From assembly GCF_024508335.1 (NCBI RefSeq), contig NZ_CP101988.1:3472001-3536000 (forward strand): DNA of 64,000 nt. Direction: 5' to 3'. The notes below the pieces were generated by a model that was given only the letters and a program-made list of their open reading frames with translations, made no database searches and had not been told where the DNA came from. Positions 51,489-60,690 of the stretch are shown here, piece after piece. Position 1 is the stretch's first letter; each line of letters begins with the position of its first letter. The position numbers were made by a program, and so were the translations under genes. Origin of the DNA: Cellulomonas chengniuliangii (lineage in GTDB: Bacteria; Actinomycetota; Actinomycetes; Actinomycetales; Cellulomonadaceae).

Positions 51489-52256
51489 TCAGCGTTCCTC
51501 CGGGAACTCGTGCGCCTGCGCCTGGGCGAGGGTGCGCTCACGGCCCGGCACACCACGCCCGCCGACCAGCTCGACGAGCACCCCCCACCCGTCCGGGGCG
51601 TAGAAGCTCTCGTCGTGGAGGCGGATACCGAGCGAGTCCGCGACCCGCAGGAGAGACGCCCGGGAGAACTTGTCCTGCGTGCGTCGAGCCTCGCGGTCCA
51701 GGGGGTCGGGAAGCGGCCACTCCTCGTCCGGCTCGGTGAGTTCCCAGCGGCGACCCGTGTCCGACACCTGCACCTTCACGCTCGAGCCGCGCACACCCCA
51801 CTTCGCGCTCGGATCCGGGTCGAACACCGCGACCCCGCGCGCTCCCCACCACCCTGTTCTGGTCCGGCGGTCGAACGTCTGTGGGGAGTCCACGACGCCG
51901 ACCCCGCGCATCCCGCCAGGCTGCGCGGCCATCCCTCCCGCGGCGCTGATCGCCTCGCTCCCGCGCCACGAGTTGTCCAGCATGGCCGTCCAGCGCGCGC
52001 CGGCGGTCGGCAGCAGAAGGTAGCGCGTCACGTACGCCGTCCTCAGCGGCAGCAGGGTGCCCAGCAGCTCCGGGAGCGTGCCCTCGACACGCCGCGTGCG
52101 CATGACGCCGCCGGTGAGCTCGGTCGTGGCACGGCCACGCCAGGACACGAGCACGTCCGCGCACGTCGCGGCATCCGCCGCGAGGAACGCGATGCCGTGC
52201 GTCACCGGGAACCACGCACCGTCGAGCAGGTACCGCTCATCCGTCCGAACGACCAT
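51489..52256 (-). CDS. Hypothetical protein
   Basis: A 255-aa protein of unknown family. It has no signal peptide. Visible features are VVRTDERYLLDGAWFPVTHG at the start, a middle segment ATCADVLVSWRGRATTELTG, GWWGARGVAVFDPDP, and a C-terminal part with LLRVADSLGIRLHDESFYAP and DGWGVLVELVG. The ATG at 52256 begins the first conserved-looking segment. It lies 52 bp downstream of dnaB on the same strand and could be read from the same transcript, but no functional link is evident. Confidence 0.6.
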   Translation of the reverse strand: MVVRTDERYLLDGAWFPVTHGIAFLAADAATCADVLVSWRGRATTELTGGVMRTRRVEGTLPELLGTLLPLRTAYVTRYLLLPTAGARWTAMLDNSWRGSEAISAAGGMAAQPGGMRGVGVVDSPQTFDRRTRTGWWGARGVAVFDPDPSAKWGVRGSSVKVQVSDTGRRWELTEPDEEWPLPDPLDREARRTQDKFSRASLLRVADSLGIRLHDESFYAPDGWGVLVELVGGRGVPGRERTLAQAQAHEFPEER

Positions 52257-52308
52257 GTCGGATCTTCTCACTCGCACGCGCCGACGACGAGGAGCAGCAG
52301 AGCAACGA

Positions 52309-53685
52309 CTACGCCTGCATGTCGACGAACCGCGAGTAGTGGCCCTGGAATGCCACGGTGATGGTGTCCGTCGGGCCATTACGATGCTTGGCCACAATGA
52401 GGTCGGCCTCTCCCGCGCGGGGCGATTCCTTTTCGTAGGCATCTTCGCGGTGCAAAAGAATGACCATGTCGGCATCTTGTTCGATAGAGCCGGATTCGCG
52501 AAGGTCGCTCATCGCCGGGCGCTTGTCGGTGCGCTGCTCAGGGCCACGGTTCAGCTGCGAGATGGCGATGACCGGGACCTCGATCTCCTTGGCGAGGAGC
52601 TTGAGGGCACGCGAGAACTCCGAGACCTCCTGCTGACGGGACTCGACGCGCTTGCCGGAGGACATGAGCTGCAGGTAGTCGATGACCACGAGCTTGAGGT
52701 CGTGCTTCTGCTTGAGCCGCCGGCACTTCGCGCGGATCTCCATGAGCGACATGTTCGGCGAGTCGTCGATGAACAGCGGCGCCTCGGAGATCTTGCCCAT
52801 CGTCGCGGCGAGCTTCTGCCAGTCGTCCTCGCCCATCTGCCCGGTGCGCATCTTCTGCAGATGGATGCGCGCTTCGGCGGAGAGCAGGCGCATCGTGATC
52901 TCGTTGCGGCCCATCTCGAGCGAGAACACAACCGAGGCCAGGTTGTGTCGAATTGCCGCAGAACGTGCAATATCGATTCCCAGGGTGGATTTTCCAATTG
53001 CAGGCCTCGCGGCCAAAACAATCATTTGCCCCGGGTGCAGTCCATTGGTCAGCCGGTCGAGGTCGGCGAAGCCGGTGGGCACGCCGATCATGCCCTCGCC
53101 GCGGTTGCCGGCGGCCTCGATCTCGTCGACGGTGCCGCCAATGACGTCGCCGAGGATGTGGTAGTCCTCGGTGGTGCGCTTCTCGGTGACGGCGTAGACC
53201 TCGGCCTGGGCGTTGTTGACGATCTCGTCGACGTCGCCCCCGTCCGTGGCGTAGCCGAGCTGGACGATGCGGGTGCCGGCCTCGACGAGGCGGCGCAGCA
53301 CGGCACGCTCGCGCACGATGCGGGCGTAGTACCCGGCGTTCGCGGCGGTGGGCACCATCGAGATGAGGGTGTGCAGGTACGGGGCTCCGCCGATGCGGCC
53401 CATGTCGCCGCGCTTGGTCAGCTCGTCGGCGACGGTGACGGCGTCGGCGGGCTCCCCGCGGCCGTACAGGTCGAGGATCGCGTCGTAGATCGCCTCGTGG
53501 GCGGGGCGGTAGAAGTCGGAGCCGCGCAGCTGCTCGACGACGTCGGCGATGGCGTCCTTCGAGATCATCATGCCGCCGAGCACGCTCTGCTCTGCGGCGA
53601 CGTCCTGCGGGGGCGTCCGGTCGAATCCGCCGCGGGCGTGCCCGGTGTCGGGCGGGCCGCCGTACTCGAGCTCCTCGATCGTCAC
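52309..53685 (-). CDS. dnaB: Replicative DNA helicase DnaB
   Basis: A 458-aa hexameric helicase that unwinds DNA at the replication fork. The N-terminal primase-binding domain is at about 25-130 (QDVAAEQSVLGGMMISKDAI). The RecA-like motor is at about 190-455: Walker A in ARPAIGKST (about 229-237), Walker B in LKLVVIDYLQLM, and motif H4 in LRESGSIEQDADMVILLHR. No intein is present, but the codons around both classic intein sites (Walker A at about 52,930-53,050 and SGSIEQDAD at about 52,370-52,510) are unusually AT-rich. A LexA box and a DnaA-box cluster lie upstream. Confidence 0.97.
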   Translation of the reverse strand: MTIEELEYGGPPDTGHARGGFDRTPPQDVAAEQSVLGGMMISKDAIADVVEQLRGSDFYRPAHEAIYDAILDLYGRGEPADAVTVADELTKRGDMGRIGGAPYLHTLISMVPTAANAGYYARIVRERAVLRRLVEAGTRIVQLGYATDGGDVDEIVNNAQAEVYAVTEKRTTEDYHILGDVIGGTVDEIEAAGNRGEGMIGVPTGFADLDRLTNGLHPGQMIVLAARPAIGKSTLGIDIARSAAIRHNLASVVFSLEMGRNEITMRLLSAEARIHLQKMRTGQMGEDDWQKLAATMGKISEAPLFIDDSPNMSLMEIRAKCRRLKQKHDLKLVVIDYLQLMSSGKRVESRQQEVSEFSRALKLLAKEIEVPVIAISQLNRGPEQRTDKRPAMSDLRESGSIEQDADMVILLHREDAYEKESPRAGEADLIVAKHRNGPTDTITVAFQGHYSRFVDMQA

Positions 53686-53714
53686 AGACTCATCCCCAGA
53701 TTCGCGTTCATCGG

Positions 53715-53730
53715 TCGAACAGGTGTTCTA
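53715..53730. promoter_or_regulatory. LexA (SOS) box upstream of dnaB
   Basis: TCGAACAGGTGTTCTA differs by one base from the box at 5476 and keeps the GAAC-N4-GTTC core. It lies 30 bp upstream of the dnaB start, close enough to repress its promoter. Confidence 0.65.
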
Positions 53731-53855
53731 GCAGGAGGGTCCGACACCATGCCCGTCACCATGTTCGTCACGCCAACCCTGTCGGTGGCCGCAGGCATCC
53801 CTGTCCTCCACCTGCTCGCGAGGTTAGGCGTGGGTGGCCAGCGTTCACAAACCCG

Positions 53856-53943
53856 TTATCCACAGGTCCTGTGGACGGCTTGTGGATAGCTGTGGATCTC
53901 ACGCTCAGAGTTATGCACAAGCCGTGGACAGTCCTGTGGATAC
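53856..53943. other. Cluster of DnaA-box-like sequences
   Basis: Five 9-mers match TTATNCACA perfectly or closely within 88 bp: TTATCCACA (53856, +), TGTGGATAG (53881, -), TGTGGATCT (53891, -), TTATGCACA (53911, +) and TGTGGATAC (53935, -). More TGTGGA or TCCACA partial copies flank them (53869, 53924, 54000). The cluster occupies most of the gap between dnaB and the MATE gene. It may titrate DnaA or regulate dnaB. Confidence 0.65.
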
Positions 53944-54015
53944 GGTGGTGGCTCGAGGCTGCGCGGCAGCCCTCACCGGCGCAAATGTCATCCACCTGGT
54001 GTGGACAGGAGAAAG

Positions 54016-55359
54016 TTGAACGACATCCCGAAGCGTGGACACCGCACGTCCACGGTCGACCGCCAGATCCTCACCCTGGCCGTCCCGGCCCTCGGCGCCC
54101 TCGTCGCAGAACCCCTGTTCGTGCTGGTCGACTCGGCCGTCGTCGGCCGCCTCGGCACCGACGAGCTGGCCGGGCTGTCGCTCGCCTCGACCGTCCTGCT
54201 GACCATCGTCGGCCTGTGCGTCTTCCTCGCGTACGCCACCACCGCGGCCGTCGCCCGGCGCACCGGGTCCGGCGACCGGGCAGGCGCCCTGCAGCTCGGC
54301 GTCGACGGCCTGTGGCTCGCCGCCGGGCTCGGCGTCCTACTGGCCGCGGCCACCTGGGCCATGGCGCCGTGGGCCGTCGAGCTGCTGGGCGCCCGCGGCG
54401 AGGTCGCGACCCAGGCGATCACCTATCTGCGCTGGTCGGCTCCCGGCCTGCCCGGGATGCTGCTAGTGCTCGCCGCCACCGGCGCCCTGCGCGGCATGCT
54501 CGACACCCGCACCCCCCTGGTCGTCGCGGCCTCCGGCGCCGTCGCCAACGCGGCCCTCAACGTGACCCTCGTCTACGGCGTCGGCATGGGCATCGCCGGG
54601 TCGGGCTTCGGCACGGCCCTCACCCAGCTCGCGATGGGCGCGACGCTCGTCATCGTCGTGGTGCGGGGCGCCAGGGCTGCCGGGGCGTCCCTGTCCCCCG
54701 CCCTCGGGGGCATCCTGGGCAATGCCCGTGCCGGCCTGCCCCTGTTCATCCGCACCCTGTCCCTGCGCGTCGCGATCCTGCTCACCGTGTGGGTCGCCAC
54801 CGGCCTGGGCACCGTGACCCTGGCGGGCCACCAGGTGGTCAACGCCGTGTGGGGCCTGGTCGCCTTCGCCCTCGACGCCCTCGCGATCGCCGCGCAGGCC
54901 CTCGTGGGCCACGCCCTGGGCGCCGGTGACGTGGCACAGGCCCGCTCACTGCTGCGACGCACCCTGCAGTGGGGTGTCGGGGCGGGCGCGGTGCTCGGGC
55001 TCCTGGTGGGCCTGGGCAGCGGCGTGCTCGCCCTGGCGTTCTCGGAGTCCGGCGACGTGCGCCACGCCGTCACCGTGGGGTTGCTGGTCGCCGCGGTGAC
55101 GATGCCGCTCGCCGGCTGGGTGTTCGTGCTCGACGGCGTGCTCATCGGCGCCGGCGACGGCACGTTCCTCGCGTGGGCGGGACTCGTGACCCTCGCCGCC
55201 TACGTCCCGTTCGCACTGGCCGTGCGGGCCTGGGCTCCCCCAGGCGCGGCCGGGCTGGCGTGGCTCTGGGCGGCCTTCGCAGGGGTGTTCATGATGGCGC
55301 GCGCCGTCACGACGGGCCTGCGGGCGCGCGGCGACCGGTGGGCCGTCAGCGGGGCCTGA
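54016..55359 (+). CDS. MATE-family (DinF-like) exporter
   Basis: A 447-aa membrane protein with about twelve helices in two halves (TLAVPALGALVAEPLFVLVD, then the central GLPLFIRTLSLRVAILLTVW). The pattern VDSAVVGRLGTDELAGLSLA is typical of the DinF subgroup of MATE transporters, which use ion gradients to export drugs or oxidised compounds. Start is uncertain: a TTG at 54016 has AGGAG four bases upstream, and a GTG at 54001 is the alternative. The promoter region is shared with the DnaA-box cluster. A strong hairpin ends the gene. Confidence 0.9.
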   Translation: MNDIPKRGHRTSTVDRQILTLAVPALGALVAEPLFVLVDSAVVGRLGTDELAGLSLASTVLLTIVGLCVFLAYATTAAVARRTGSGDRAGALQLGVDGLWLAAGLGVLLAAATWAMAPWAVELLGARGEVATQAITYLRWSAPGLPGMLLVLAATGALRGMLDTRTPLVVAASGAVANAALNVTLVYGVGMGIAGSGFGTALTQLAMGATLVIVVVRGARAAGASLSPALGGILGNARAGLPLFIRTLSLRVAILLTVWVATGLGTVTLAGHQVVNAVWGLVAFALDALAIAAQALVGHALGAGDVAQARSLLRRTLQWGVGAGAVLGLLVGLGSGVLALAFSESGDVRHAVTVGLLVAAVTMPLAGWVFVLDGVLIGAGDGTFLAWAGLVTLAAYVPFALAVRAWAPPGAAGLAWLWAAFAGVFMMARAVTTGLRARGDRWAVSGA

Positions 55360-55403
55360 GCCCTCAGCGGACCGGATCCGAGCACTCGGGGAAAGCAGAC
55401 GCA

Positions 55404-55441
55404 CGAAGGCCCGGCCCCTCCGAGGAGGGACCGGGCCTTCG
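55404..55441. terminator. Bidirectional terminator between MATE and rplI genes
   Basis: CGAAGGCCCGG pairs with CCGGGCCTTCG, extended by CCCTCC and GGAGGG with one bulge on each side, around a GA loop. It separates two convergent genes. Confidence 0.8.
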
Positions 55442-55459
55442 GCGATCAGGTGAAGCAGG

Positions 55460-55909
55460 TCAGGCGGCGACGACCTTGACGGTCACGTTCGCCGAGACGT
55501 CCGCGTGCAGGCGGACCTTGACCTCGAACTCGCCGACAGCCTTGATCGGCTGACCGACCTCGATCTTGCGACGGTCGACGGACGGGCCGCCGGCAGCCTT
55601 GACCGCGTCAGCGATCTCAGCGGTCGTCACGGCGCCGAACAGACGGCCGGACTCGCCGGCCTTCGCCGACACGACGACCGGCTTGGACTGCAGCGAGTCA
55701 CGCGTCGCCTTCGCCTCGTCGAGCGTCTCGATCTCGCGGGCCTTGCGGGCCTTGCGGATCGCGGCGATCTCCTTCTCGGCGCCCTTGCTCCAGCCGGTGG
55801 CCAGGCCACGGGGGACGAGGAAGTTGCGGGCGTACCCGTCCTTCACGTCCACCACGTCGCCCGGAGCACCGAGACCGGTGACCTCGTGGGTCAGGATGAG
55901 CTTGGCCAT
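55460..55909 (-). CDS. rplI: 50S ribosomal protein L9
   Basis: A 149-aa L9 protein. The N-terminal rRNA-binding domain ([39 protein letters not shown]) is linked by a long helix ([20 protein letters not shown]) to the C-terminal domain ending in [14 protein letters not shown]. Length is normal. It is the last gene of the rpsF-ssb-rpsR-rplI cluster, 15 bp after rpsR. Confidence 0.98.
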   Translation of the reverse strand: MAKLILTHEVTGLGAPGDVVDVKDGYARNFLVPRGLATGWSKGAEKEIAAIRKARKAREIETLDEAKATRDSLQSKPVVVSAKAGESGRLFGAVTTAEIADAVKAAGGPSVDRRKIEVGQPIKAVGEFEVKVRLHADVSANVTVKVVAA

Positions 55910-55924
55910 GGGTCTACCTCCTTC

Positions 55925-56161
55925 TCAGCGAGCGGACGACGAGTACGGCAGGAGCGCCATCTCGCGTGCGTTCTTGACGGCACGCGCGATCGCGCGCTGC
56001 TCCTGGGTGGTGACACCGGTCACCCGGCGTGCGCGGATCTTCCCGCGGTCCGAGATGAACTTGCGCAGCAGCGCGGTGTCCTTGTAGTCGACGACATCGA
56101 TCTTCGCCGCCTTGAGCGGGTTCAGCTTCTTCTTGGGCTTGCGAACAACGGCCTTGGCCAT
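55925..56161 (-). CDS. rpsR: 30S ribosomal protein S18
   Basis: A 78-aa S18 protein ([59 protein letters not shown]). The ATG at 56161 was preferred because AAGGAG lies seven bases upstream. No N-terminal zinc-binding Cys are present, so it is of the zinc-independent (C-minus) type. It is the third gene in the rpsF-ssb-rpsR-rplI cluster. Confidence 0.97.
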   Translation of the reverse strand: MAKAVVRKPKKKLNPLKAAKIDVVDYKDTALLRKFISDRGKIRARRVTGVTTQEQRAIARAVKNAREMALLPYSSSAR

Positions 56162-56244
56162 CGCGGTGCTCCTTGTCATGAAGTCCGGGAGCCCGGGGCG
56201 TTGCCATACCCCGGGATGGGTGTGTCAGTGGTGCTGGGCGCCGA

Positions 56245-56766
56245 TCAGAACGGAGGCTCGTCGGAGAAGCCGCCGCCGGAGCCGCCGGGGGCCGGCGTGG
56301 CCCACGGGTCGTCCTGCTGGCTGCCGCCACCGCTCGAGCTGCCGCCACCGGAGAAGCCGCCACCGCCGCCTCCGCCGAAGCCACCGCCGCCGCCACCCGA
56401 GCGCTGGGCCCGGGTGACCTTGGCGCTGGCGTAGCGCAGGGACGGGCCGACCTCGTCGACCTGCAGCTCGTACACAGTGCGCTTCTCGCCCTCGCGGGTC
56501 TCGTAGGAGCGCTGCACGAGCCGACCGGTCACGATGACGCGGGTGCCCTTGGTGAGTGACTCAGCGACGTTCTCCGCAGCCTCGCGCCAGATCGAGCAGC
56601 GGAGGAACAGCGTGTCGCCGTCCTTCCACTCGTTCGACTGACGGTCGAAGGTGCGGGGGGTGGAGGCCACCGTGAAGTTGGCGACGGCAGCCCCTGACGG
56701 GGTGAAGCGCAGCTCCGGGTCCCCGGTCAGGTTCCCGATCACCGTGATGACGGTCTCGCCAGCCAT
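56245..56766 (-). CDS. ssb: Single-stranded DNA-binding protein
   Basis: A 173-aa SSB. The OB-fold is at residues 1-112 ([60 protein letters not shown]). A Gly/Ser-rich flexible linker (about 120-160) leads to the acidic tip FSDEPPF, which recruits repair and replication proteins. It protects ssDNA at the fork. It lies between rpsF and rpsR as in most bacteria. The linker is encoded by a GC-rich Gly-Gly repeat at 56,330-56,400. Confidence 0.97.
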   Translation of the reverse strand: MAGETVITVIGNLTGDPELRFTPSGAAVANFTVASTPRTFDRQSNEWKDGDTLFLRCSIWREAAENVAESLTKGTRVIVTGRLVQRSYETREGEKRTVYELQVDEVGPSLRYASAKVTRAQRSGGGGGGFGGGGGGGFSGGGSSSGGGSQQDDPWATPAPGGSGGGFSDEPPF

Positions 56767-56828
56767 GCGGGCCTCCTCGTTCGTCGTGAGTCAGATGGTG
56801 CGTACGTTAAAGAGCAGGTCTGACGCGC

Positions 56829-57122
56829 TCAGGCGTTGGCGCGAAGGACCTTGGTACGCAGGACGACCTCGTTGAGGCCCAGCTGACGGTCGAGCTCCTT
56901 GGCGGTCGCGGGCGTCGACGTGAAGTCGATAACCGCGTAGATGCCCTCGGACTTCTTCTGGATGTCGTACGCCAGACGGCGCCGTCCCCAGATGTCGACC
57001 TTGTCGACCGTGCCGCCATCGGTCTTGATGACGGACAGGTACTTGTCGAGCGAAGGAGCAACCGTGCGCTCTTCGATCTCGGGGTCGAGGATGATCATGA
57101 TCTCGTACTGACGCAGGCTCAT
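56829..57122 (-). CDS. rpsF: 30S ribosomal protein S6
   Basis: A 97-aa S6 protein ([60 protein letters not shown]). The ATG at 57122 has GGAGGTGGGT upstream; the frame extends seven codons further without a ribosome site. It is the first gene of the rpsF-ssb-rpsR-rplI operon. Confidence 0.98.
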   Translation of the reverse strand: MSLRQYEIMIILDPEIEERTVAPSLDKYLSVIKTDGGTVDKVDIWGRRRLAYDIQKKSEGIYAVIDFTSTPATAKELDRQLGLNEVVLRTKVLRANA

Positions 57123-57299
57123 ACCCACCTCCTCTGGTCTCAACGGTCACGGTCTGTCCGTGACAGGAGGGTCATCGTGCGTCGCTGCGCCAGGGCCTGG
57201 GCCATGGCGCCGCCTGTCGTCGAGATCGATCTGCGACCTCATCGACAGGCACAGCAAGGGGCCTAGGCTACCGCGCTGCGGCCCGCCGCCGAAATCCGG

Positions 57300-59687
57300 T
57301 CACCCACCTGCCGGGGGATCCGCCGGGGGCACGGGCGGGTCCTGGGTGGGCTGCGGCGTCGGAGCGGGCGGCGGGACGGTCACCGGTGGCTGGGTGGGCT
57401 TGGGCGCGGGACCGGTCGAGACGACGATCGTCACGGTCGTGCCCTTCGGGACACTGGCGCCGGAACCGGGGTTCGCGCTGACGACGCGGCCCTTCGCCAC
57501 GGTCTCGGACGGCTGCGACTGCACCGCCACCGACAGCCCGGCGTTCGAGAGCGCCGCCTCGGCGTCCGCCTCGAGCTTGCCCTCGAGCGCGGGCACCGCC
57601 ACGTTCTCGATGACCGGCTCCTCGACCTCCGGCTCCTCGGTGACCTCCTCGGTGGGCGTCGCGGTGGGCATCCCGCCCACGTTGGCGCGCGCCGGGAACT
57701 GCTGCACCTGCGCGTAGGGCTCGAGGGTGAAGGCCTTCTTCATGTAGTCGGCCCAGAGCGCCGCGGGCCAGGTCGAGCCCGTGATCTCCCTCACCCCGCC
57801 GAACGCGGCGATGGAGTCCTGCCCCTTCCCGTCCGCCGCCTCCTGGCTCAGTGCCACGGCCGTGGAGATCTGCGGCGTGTACCCGACGAACCACGCCGAC
57901 TTGTTGTCCGTCGAGGTGCCGGTCTTGCCGGCGATCGGCCTGCCGAGCGGCTTGACGTACTTCTTTCCCGACCCGTTCTCGACCACCTGGGTCATGGCGT
58001 ACGTGGTGTCCGCCATGACGTCCGCCTCGAACCGCTTCTCCTGCACCCGGTCCGGGACGAGCGCCTCGGAGCCGTCGCTGATGTAGGTGATCTTGCGGAC
58101 GATGAACGGCTCCGAGTACGTGCCCTGCGCGGCGATCGTGGCGTAGGCGCTGGCCATGTCGAGCGGGTGCACCAGCCCGGATCCGAGCACGTTCGAGGCG
58201 ACGGCCTCCACCTCGGTCGTGATGCCGAGCTCGCGCGCCACCTCGGCCGTCTTCGCCGGCGTCACGTCGTTGTTGAGCTGGGCGTAGACCGTGTTGACCG
58301 ACTGCTCCGTGGCCTTCACCAAGTCGATCGTGCCGAACGAGTCCCCGCCGAAGTTCTGCACCGCCTTGTCGCCCCAGCCCGGCAGGTCCCGCATGGGGCT
58401 CGCGCCGGAGTAGGTGGTGCCCAGCCCGATGCCCTGCTCCAGGGCGGCGACCAGCGTGAACGGCTTGAACGTCGATCCGGCCTGGATCTTGTCCCAGGTG
58501 ACCCGGTTGCGCTGGTCCACGAGGAAGTCGCCGCCGCCGAACAGGGCGACGATGGCCCCGTCGGTGGGGTCGATGGACACGATGCCGGCCTTGGTGCGCT
58601 CGTTGGGCGCCTCGCCCGCGAGGGTCCCGTCGAAGAGGGCATTGGCCGAGTCAACAGCGGCCTGCTGCAGCGGCTCCTGGATCGTGGTGACGATCTTGTA
58701 GCCCTTGGTGGCGATCATCTCCTCGGTGATGCCCTCTTCAGCCAGCTCGTCCTTGACCATCTTGATGAGGTGGCCGTTGGTGCCCCCGTTGACGCTGCTG
58801 CGCTCGTGCACGATCGTCTCGGGGAACACCTGGGCGTCCCGCTCGGCCTGCGTGATGTGGCCGTCCTTGACCATGTTGGCGAGCACGGAGTTCCACCGCT
58901 GCTCGGCCTTCTCAGGCGACACGGCGGGGTCCCAGTTGTTGGGCGAGGGGATGATCCCGGCCAGGAGGGCGGCCTGCGAGACCGTGAGGTCCTTGGCCTC
59001 GACGCCGAAGTACGTCTTCGCGGCGACCTGGATGCCGTAGGCGTCGCGGCCGAAGTAGATGGTGTTGAGGTAGCGGCCGAGGATGTCCTTCTTGTCGACC
59101 GTCTGGTTGATCTTGACGGCGAGCAGGGCTTCCTTGGCCTTGCCCACGTAGGACTTGGTCGGCAGGTTGTAGTACCGCTCGACGTATTGCTGCGTGAGGG
59201 TCGAGGCGCCCTGCTGCTTGCCGCCGCTCACGTTGTTGAGCAGCGCGCGGACGGTGCCCTTCACGGAGACCCCGCGGTTCTCCCAGAAGGTGCGGTCCTC
59301 GGAGGCGATGACCGCGTCACCGACATGCTTGGGCAGCGTGTCGTACGGGACGATCTCGCGCTTCTGCGCGGCGATCGTGGCCATCTCGGAGCCAGGGGTG
59401 CCGTCGGGGTTGTCGGCGAAGTAGATCGTCGACGCCTCCGACTGGATCTCGGCGTCCGGGTCGGGCACTTCGATGACGACGTAGGCGGCCGCGAGGGCGC
59501 CGAACCCCAGGAAGGCGACGCCGAGCACGGACCCGAGCAGGAAGCGCCAGGACGGAAGCCAGCGGTGCAGGCCGCGGTAGCCGGTGCGCGGGTAGTCGAA
59601 GAAACGGCGGCGCGGAGCGGCCTTGCGTCCGCGGGCGGTGGAGCCGCGACGCGCGGGCGTGGAAGCCCGACGGTTGGAGCCTGCCAA
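57300..59687 (-). CDS. Bifunctional class A penicillin-binding protein with PASTA domain
   Basis: A 795-aa peptidoglycan synthase. A basic N-tail leads to one membrane helix (LLGSVLGVAFLGFGALAAAY, about 50-70). The GT51 glycosyltransferase covers about 100-290 (ASEDRTFWENRGVS, GASTLTQQYVERYY, ILGRYLNTIYFGRDAYGIQV). The transpeptidase has STFK (active Ser; GSTFKPFT at about 415), SVN and KTGTS. One PASTA domain (VPALEGKLEADAEAALSNAG; VVSANPGSGASVPKGTTVTI) and a Pro-rich tail follow. A TTG at 59687 is chosen because AGGAAGG lies seven bases upstream. The first GT motif has Asn-Arg where His is usual. Confidence 0.94.
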   Translation of the reverse strand: MAGSNRRASTPARRGSTARGRKAAPRRRFFDYPRTGYRGLHRWLPSWRFLLGSVLGVAFLGFGALAAAYVVIEVPDPDAEIQSEASTIYFADNPDGTPGSEMATIAAQKREIVPYDTLPKHVGDAVIASEDRTFWENRGVSVKGTVRALLNNVSGGKQQGASTLTQQYVERYYNLPTKSYVGKAKEALLAVKINQTVDKKDILGRYLNTIYFGRDAYGIQVAAKTYFGVEAKDLTVSQAALLAGIIPSPNNWDPAVSPEKAEQRWNSVLANMVKDGHITQAERDAQVFPETIVHERSSVNGGTNGHLIKMVKDELAEEGITEEMIATKGYKIVTTIQEPLQQAAVDSANALFDGTLAGEAPNERTKAGIVSIDPTDGAIVALFGGGDFLVDQRNRVTWDKIQAGSTFKPFTLVAALEQGIGLGTTYSGASPMRDLPGWGDKAVQNFGGDSFGTIDLVKATEQSVNTVYAQLNNDVTPAKTAEVARELGITTEVEAVASNVLGSGLVHPLDMASAYATIAAQGTYSEPFIVRKITYISDGSEALVPDRVQEKRFEADVMADTTYAMTQVVENGSGKKYVKPLGRPIAGKTGTSTDNKSAWFVGYTPQISTAVALSQEAADGKGQDSIAAFGGVREITGSTWPAALWADYMKKAFTLEPYAQVQQFPARANVGGMPTATPTEEVTEEPEVEEPVIENVAVPALEGKLEADAEAALSNAGLSVAVQSQPSETVAKGRVVSANPGSGASVPKGTTVTIVVSTGPAPKPTQPPVTVPPPAPTPQPTQDPPVPPADPPAGG

Positions 59688-59903
59688 GACCTTGCCTTCC
59701 TGCTGACATCCGGACCGCAATCCGCCCAGCAGGCAGCAGCACGCGCCGGGGGGACCGCCGGTTCAGTATGGGGGAACGGGTTGTGCATGGGCACGGAAGA
59801 CCTCGACCGGGACCCCGGATTCACATGATCGTCACCGAATCCGCTCGGGGCGCCGCACCCCGCCGAGCACTGCTTGTTGCCGCGGGCGCCCCCGTAGCCG
59901 TAC

Positions 59904-59932
59904 TGTCGATGTATCAACTCGATACATCGACA
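59904..59932. promoter_or_regulatory. PadR-type operator upstream of padR-ino1
   Basis: TGTCGATGTATC (59904-59915) and GATACATCGACA (59921-59932) are perfect 12-bp arms around a 5-base spacer. ATGTAT/ATACAT halves are typical of PadR operators. It is in the 346-bp gap between the penicillin-binding protein and padR, about 100 bp before padR; the rest of that gap shows no other gene. Confidence 0.8.
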
Positions 59933-60033
59933 CGCGCCCAACGGGGACAGAATCCCCCCAGCGAGCGCAGACGATGCCCCCGAGTACCACGTCAGAGCTC
60001 GTCGGAGCAGCAGACCCAGTCAGGAGGTGCCAG

Positions 60034-60690
60034 GTGCGCGGACGCGCTGATGTGCTCGAGCCGGCCATCCTGGGCCTCCTGCACGAGACTCCGATGCACG
60101 GCTACGAGCTGCGCAAGCGGCTCAACCTGCTCCTCGGGTCCTTCCGGGCGCTGTCGTACGGATCGCTGTACCCGTGCCTCAAGTCGCTCGTGGCCCGCGG
60201 CTGGATCATCGGCATCGACTCCCCCGCGGCCCCGCCGCACGCCCTGTCCGGCAAGCGGGCGCGGATCGTCTACCAGCTGACCGCCGAGGGCAAGGAGGAG
60301 TTCCTCCAGGTGCTCTCCTCCTCGGGCCCAGCCGCCTGGGAGGACGAGAACTTCGGCGTCAGGTTCGCCTTCTTCGGCCAGACCGACGCCGACACCCGGC
60401 TGCGCATCCTCGAGGGTCGGCGCAGCCGTCTCACCGAGCGGCTCGAGACCATCCGGCTGTCGTTCAACCGCACACGCGAGCGCATGGACGAGTACACGCT
60501 CGAGCTCCAGCGCCACGGCCTCGAGCAGGTCGAGCGCGAGGTGCGGTGGCTCGACGGCCTCATTGACAACGAGCGCGGCCAACGCCGCGCCCGTACCCCT
60601 GGCGCCGGCCACCCGGCCGACGCCGAACTCCCCGCTGTCGACGGCGCCCAAGGCACGCCGGCACAGACAACCGAGAAGGAGCGAGGATGA
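60034..60690 (+). CDS. PadR-family transcriptional regulator
   Basis: A 218-aa PadR protein. The N-terminal winged helix ([56 protein letters not shown]) and a C-terminal helical dimerisation part ([40 protein letters not shown]) are both present, followed by a polar tail. GTG at 60034 has AGGAGG six bases upstream. It overlaps ino1 by ATGA, so it is likely an autoregulated repressor of inositol synthesis acting at the 59904 dyad. Confidence 0.92.
   Translation: MRGRADVLEPAILGLLHETPMHGYELRKRLNLLLGSFRALSYGSLYPCLKSLVARGWIIGIDSPAAPPHALSGKRARIVYQLTAEGKEEFLQVLSSSGPAAWEDENFGVRFAFFGQTDADTRLRILEGRRSRLTERLETIRLSFNRTRERMDEYTLELQRHGLEQVEREVRWLDGLIDNERGQRRARTPGAGHPADAELPAVDGAQGTPAQTTEKERG

Noticed and set aside
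53856-53943. Chromosomal origin of replication
   Set aside because: DnaA boxes are present, but the dnaA and dnaN genes that flank oriC in actinobacteria are absent, so it is reported only as a DnaA-box cluster.
58167-59828. Open plus-strand frame opposite the penicillin-binding protein
   Set aside because: Low-complexity Val/Gly/Asp/Leu translation without start signals; the opposite strand has clear GT51 and transpeptidase motifs.
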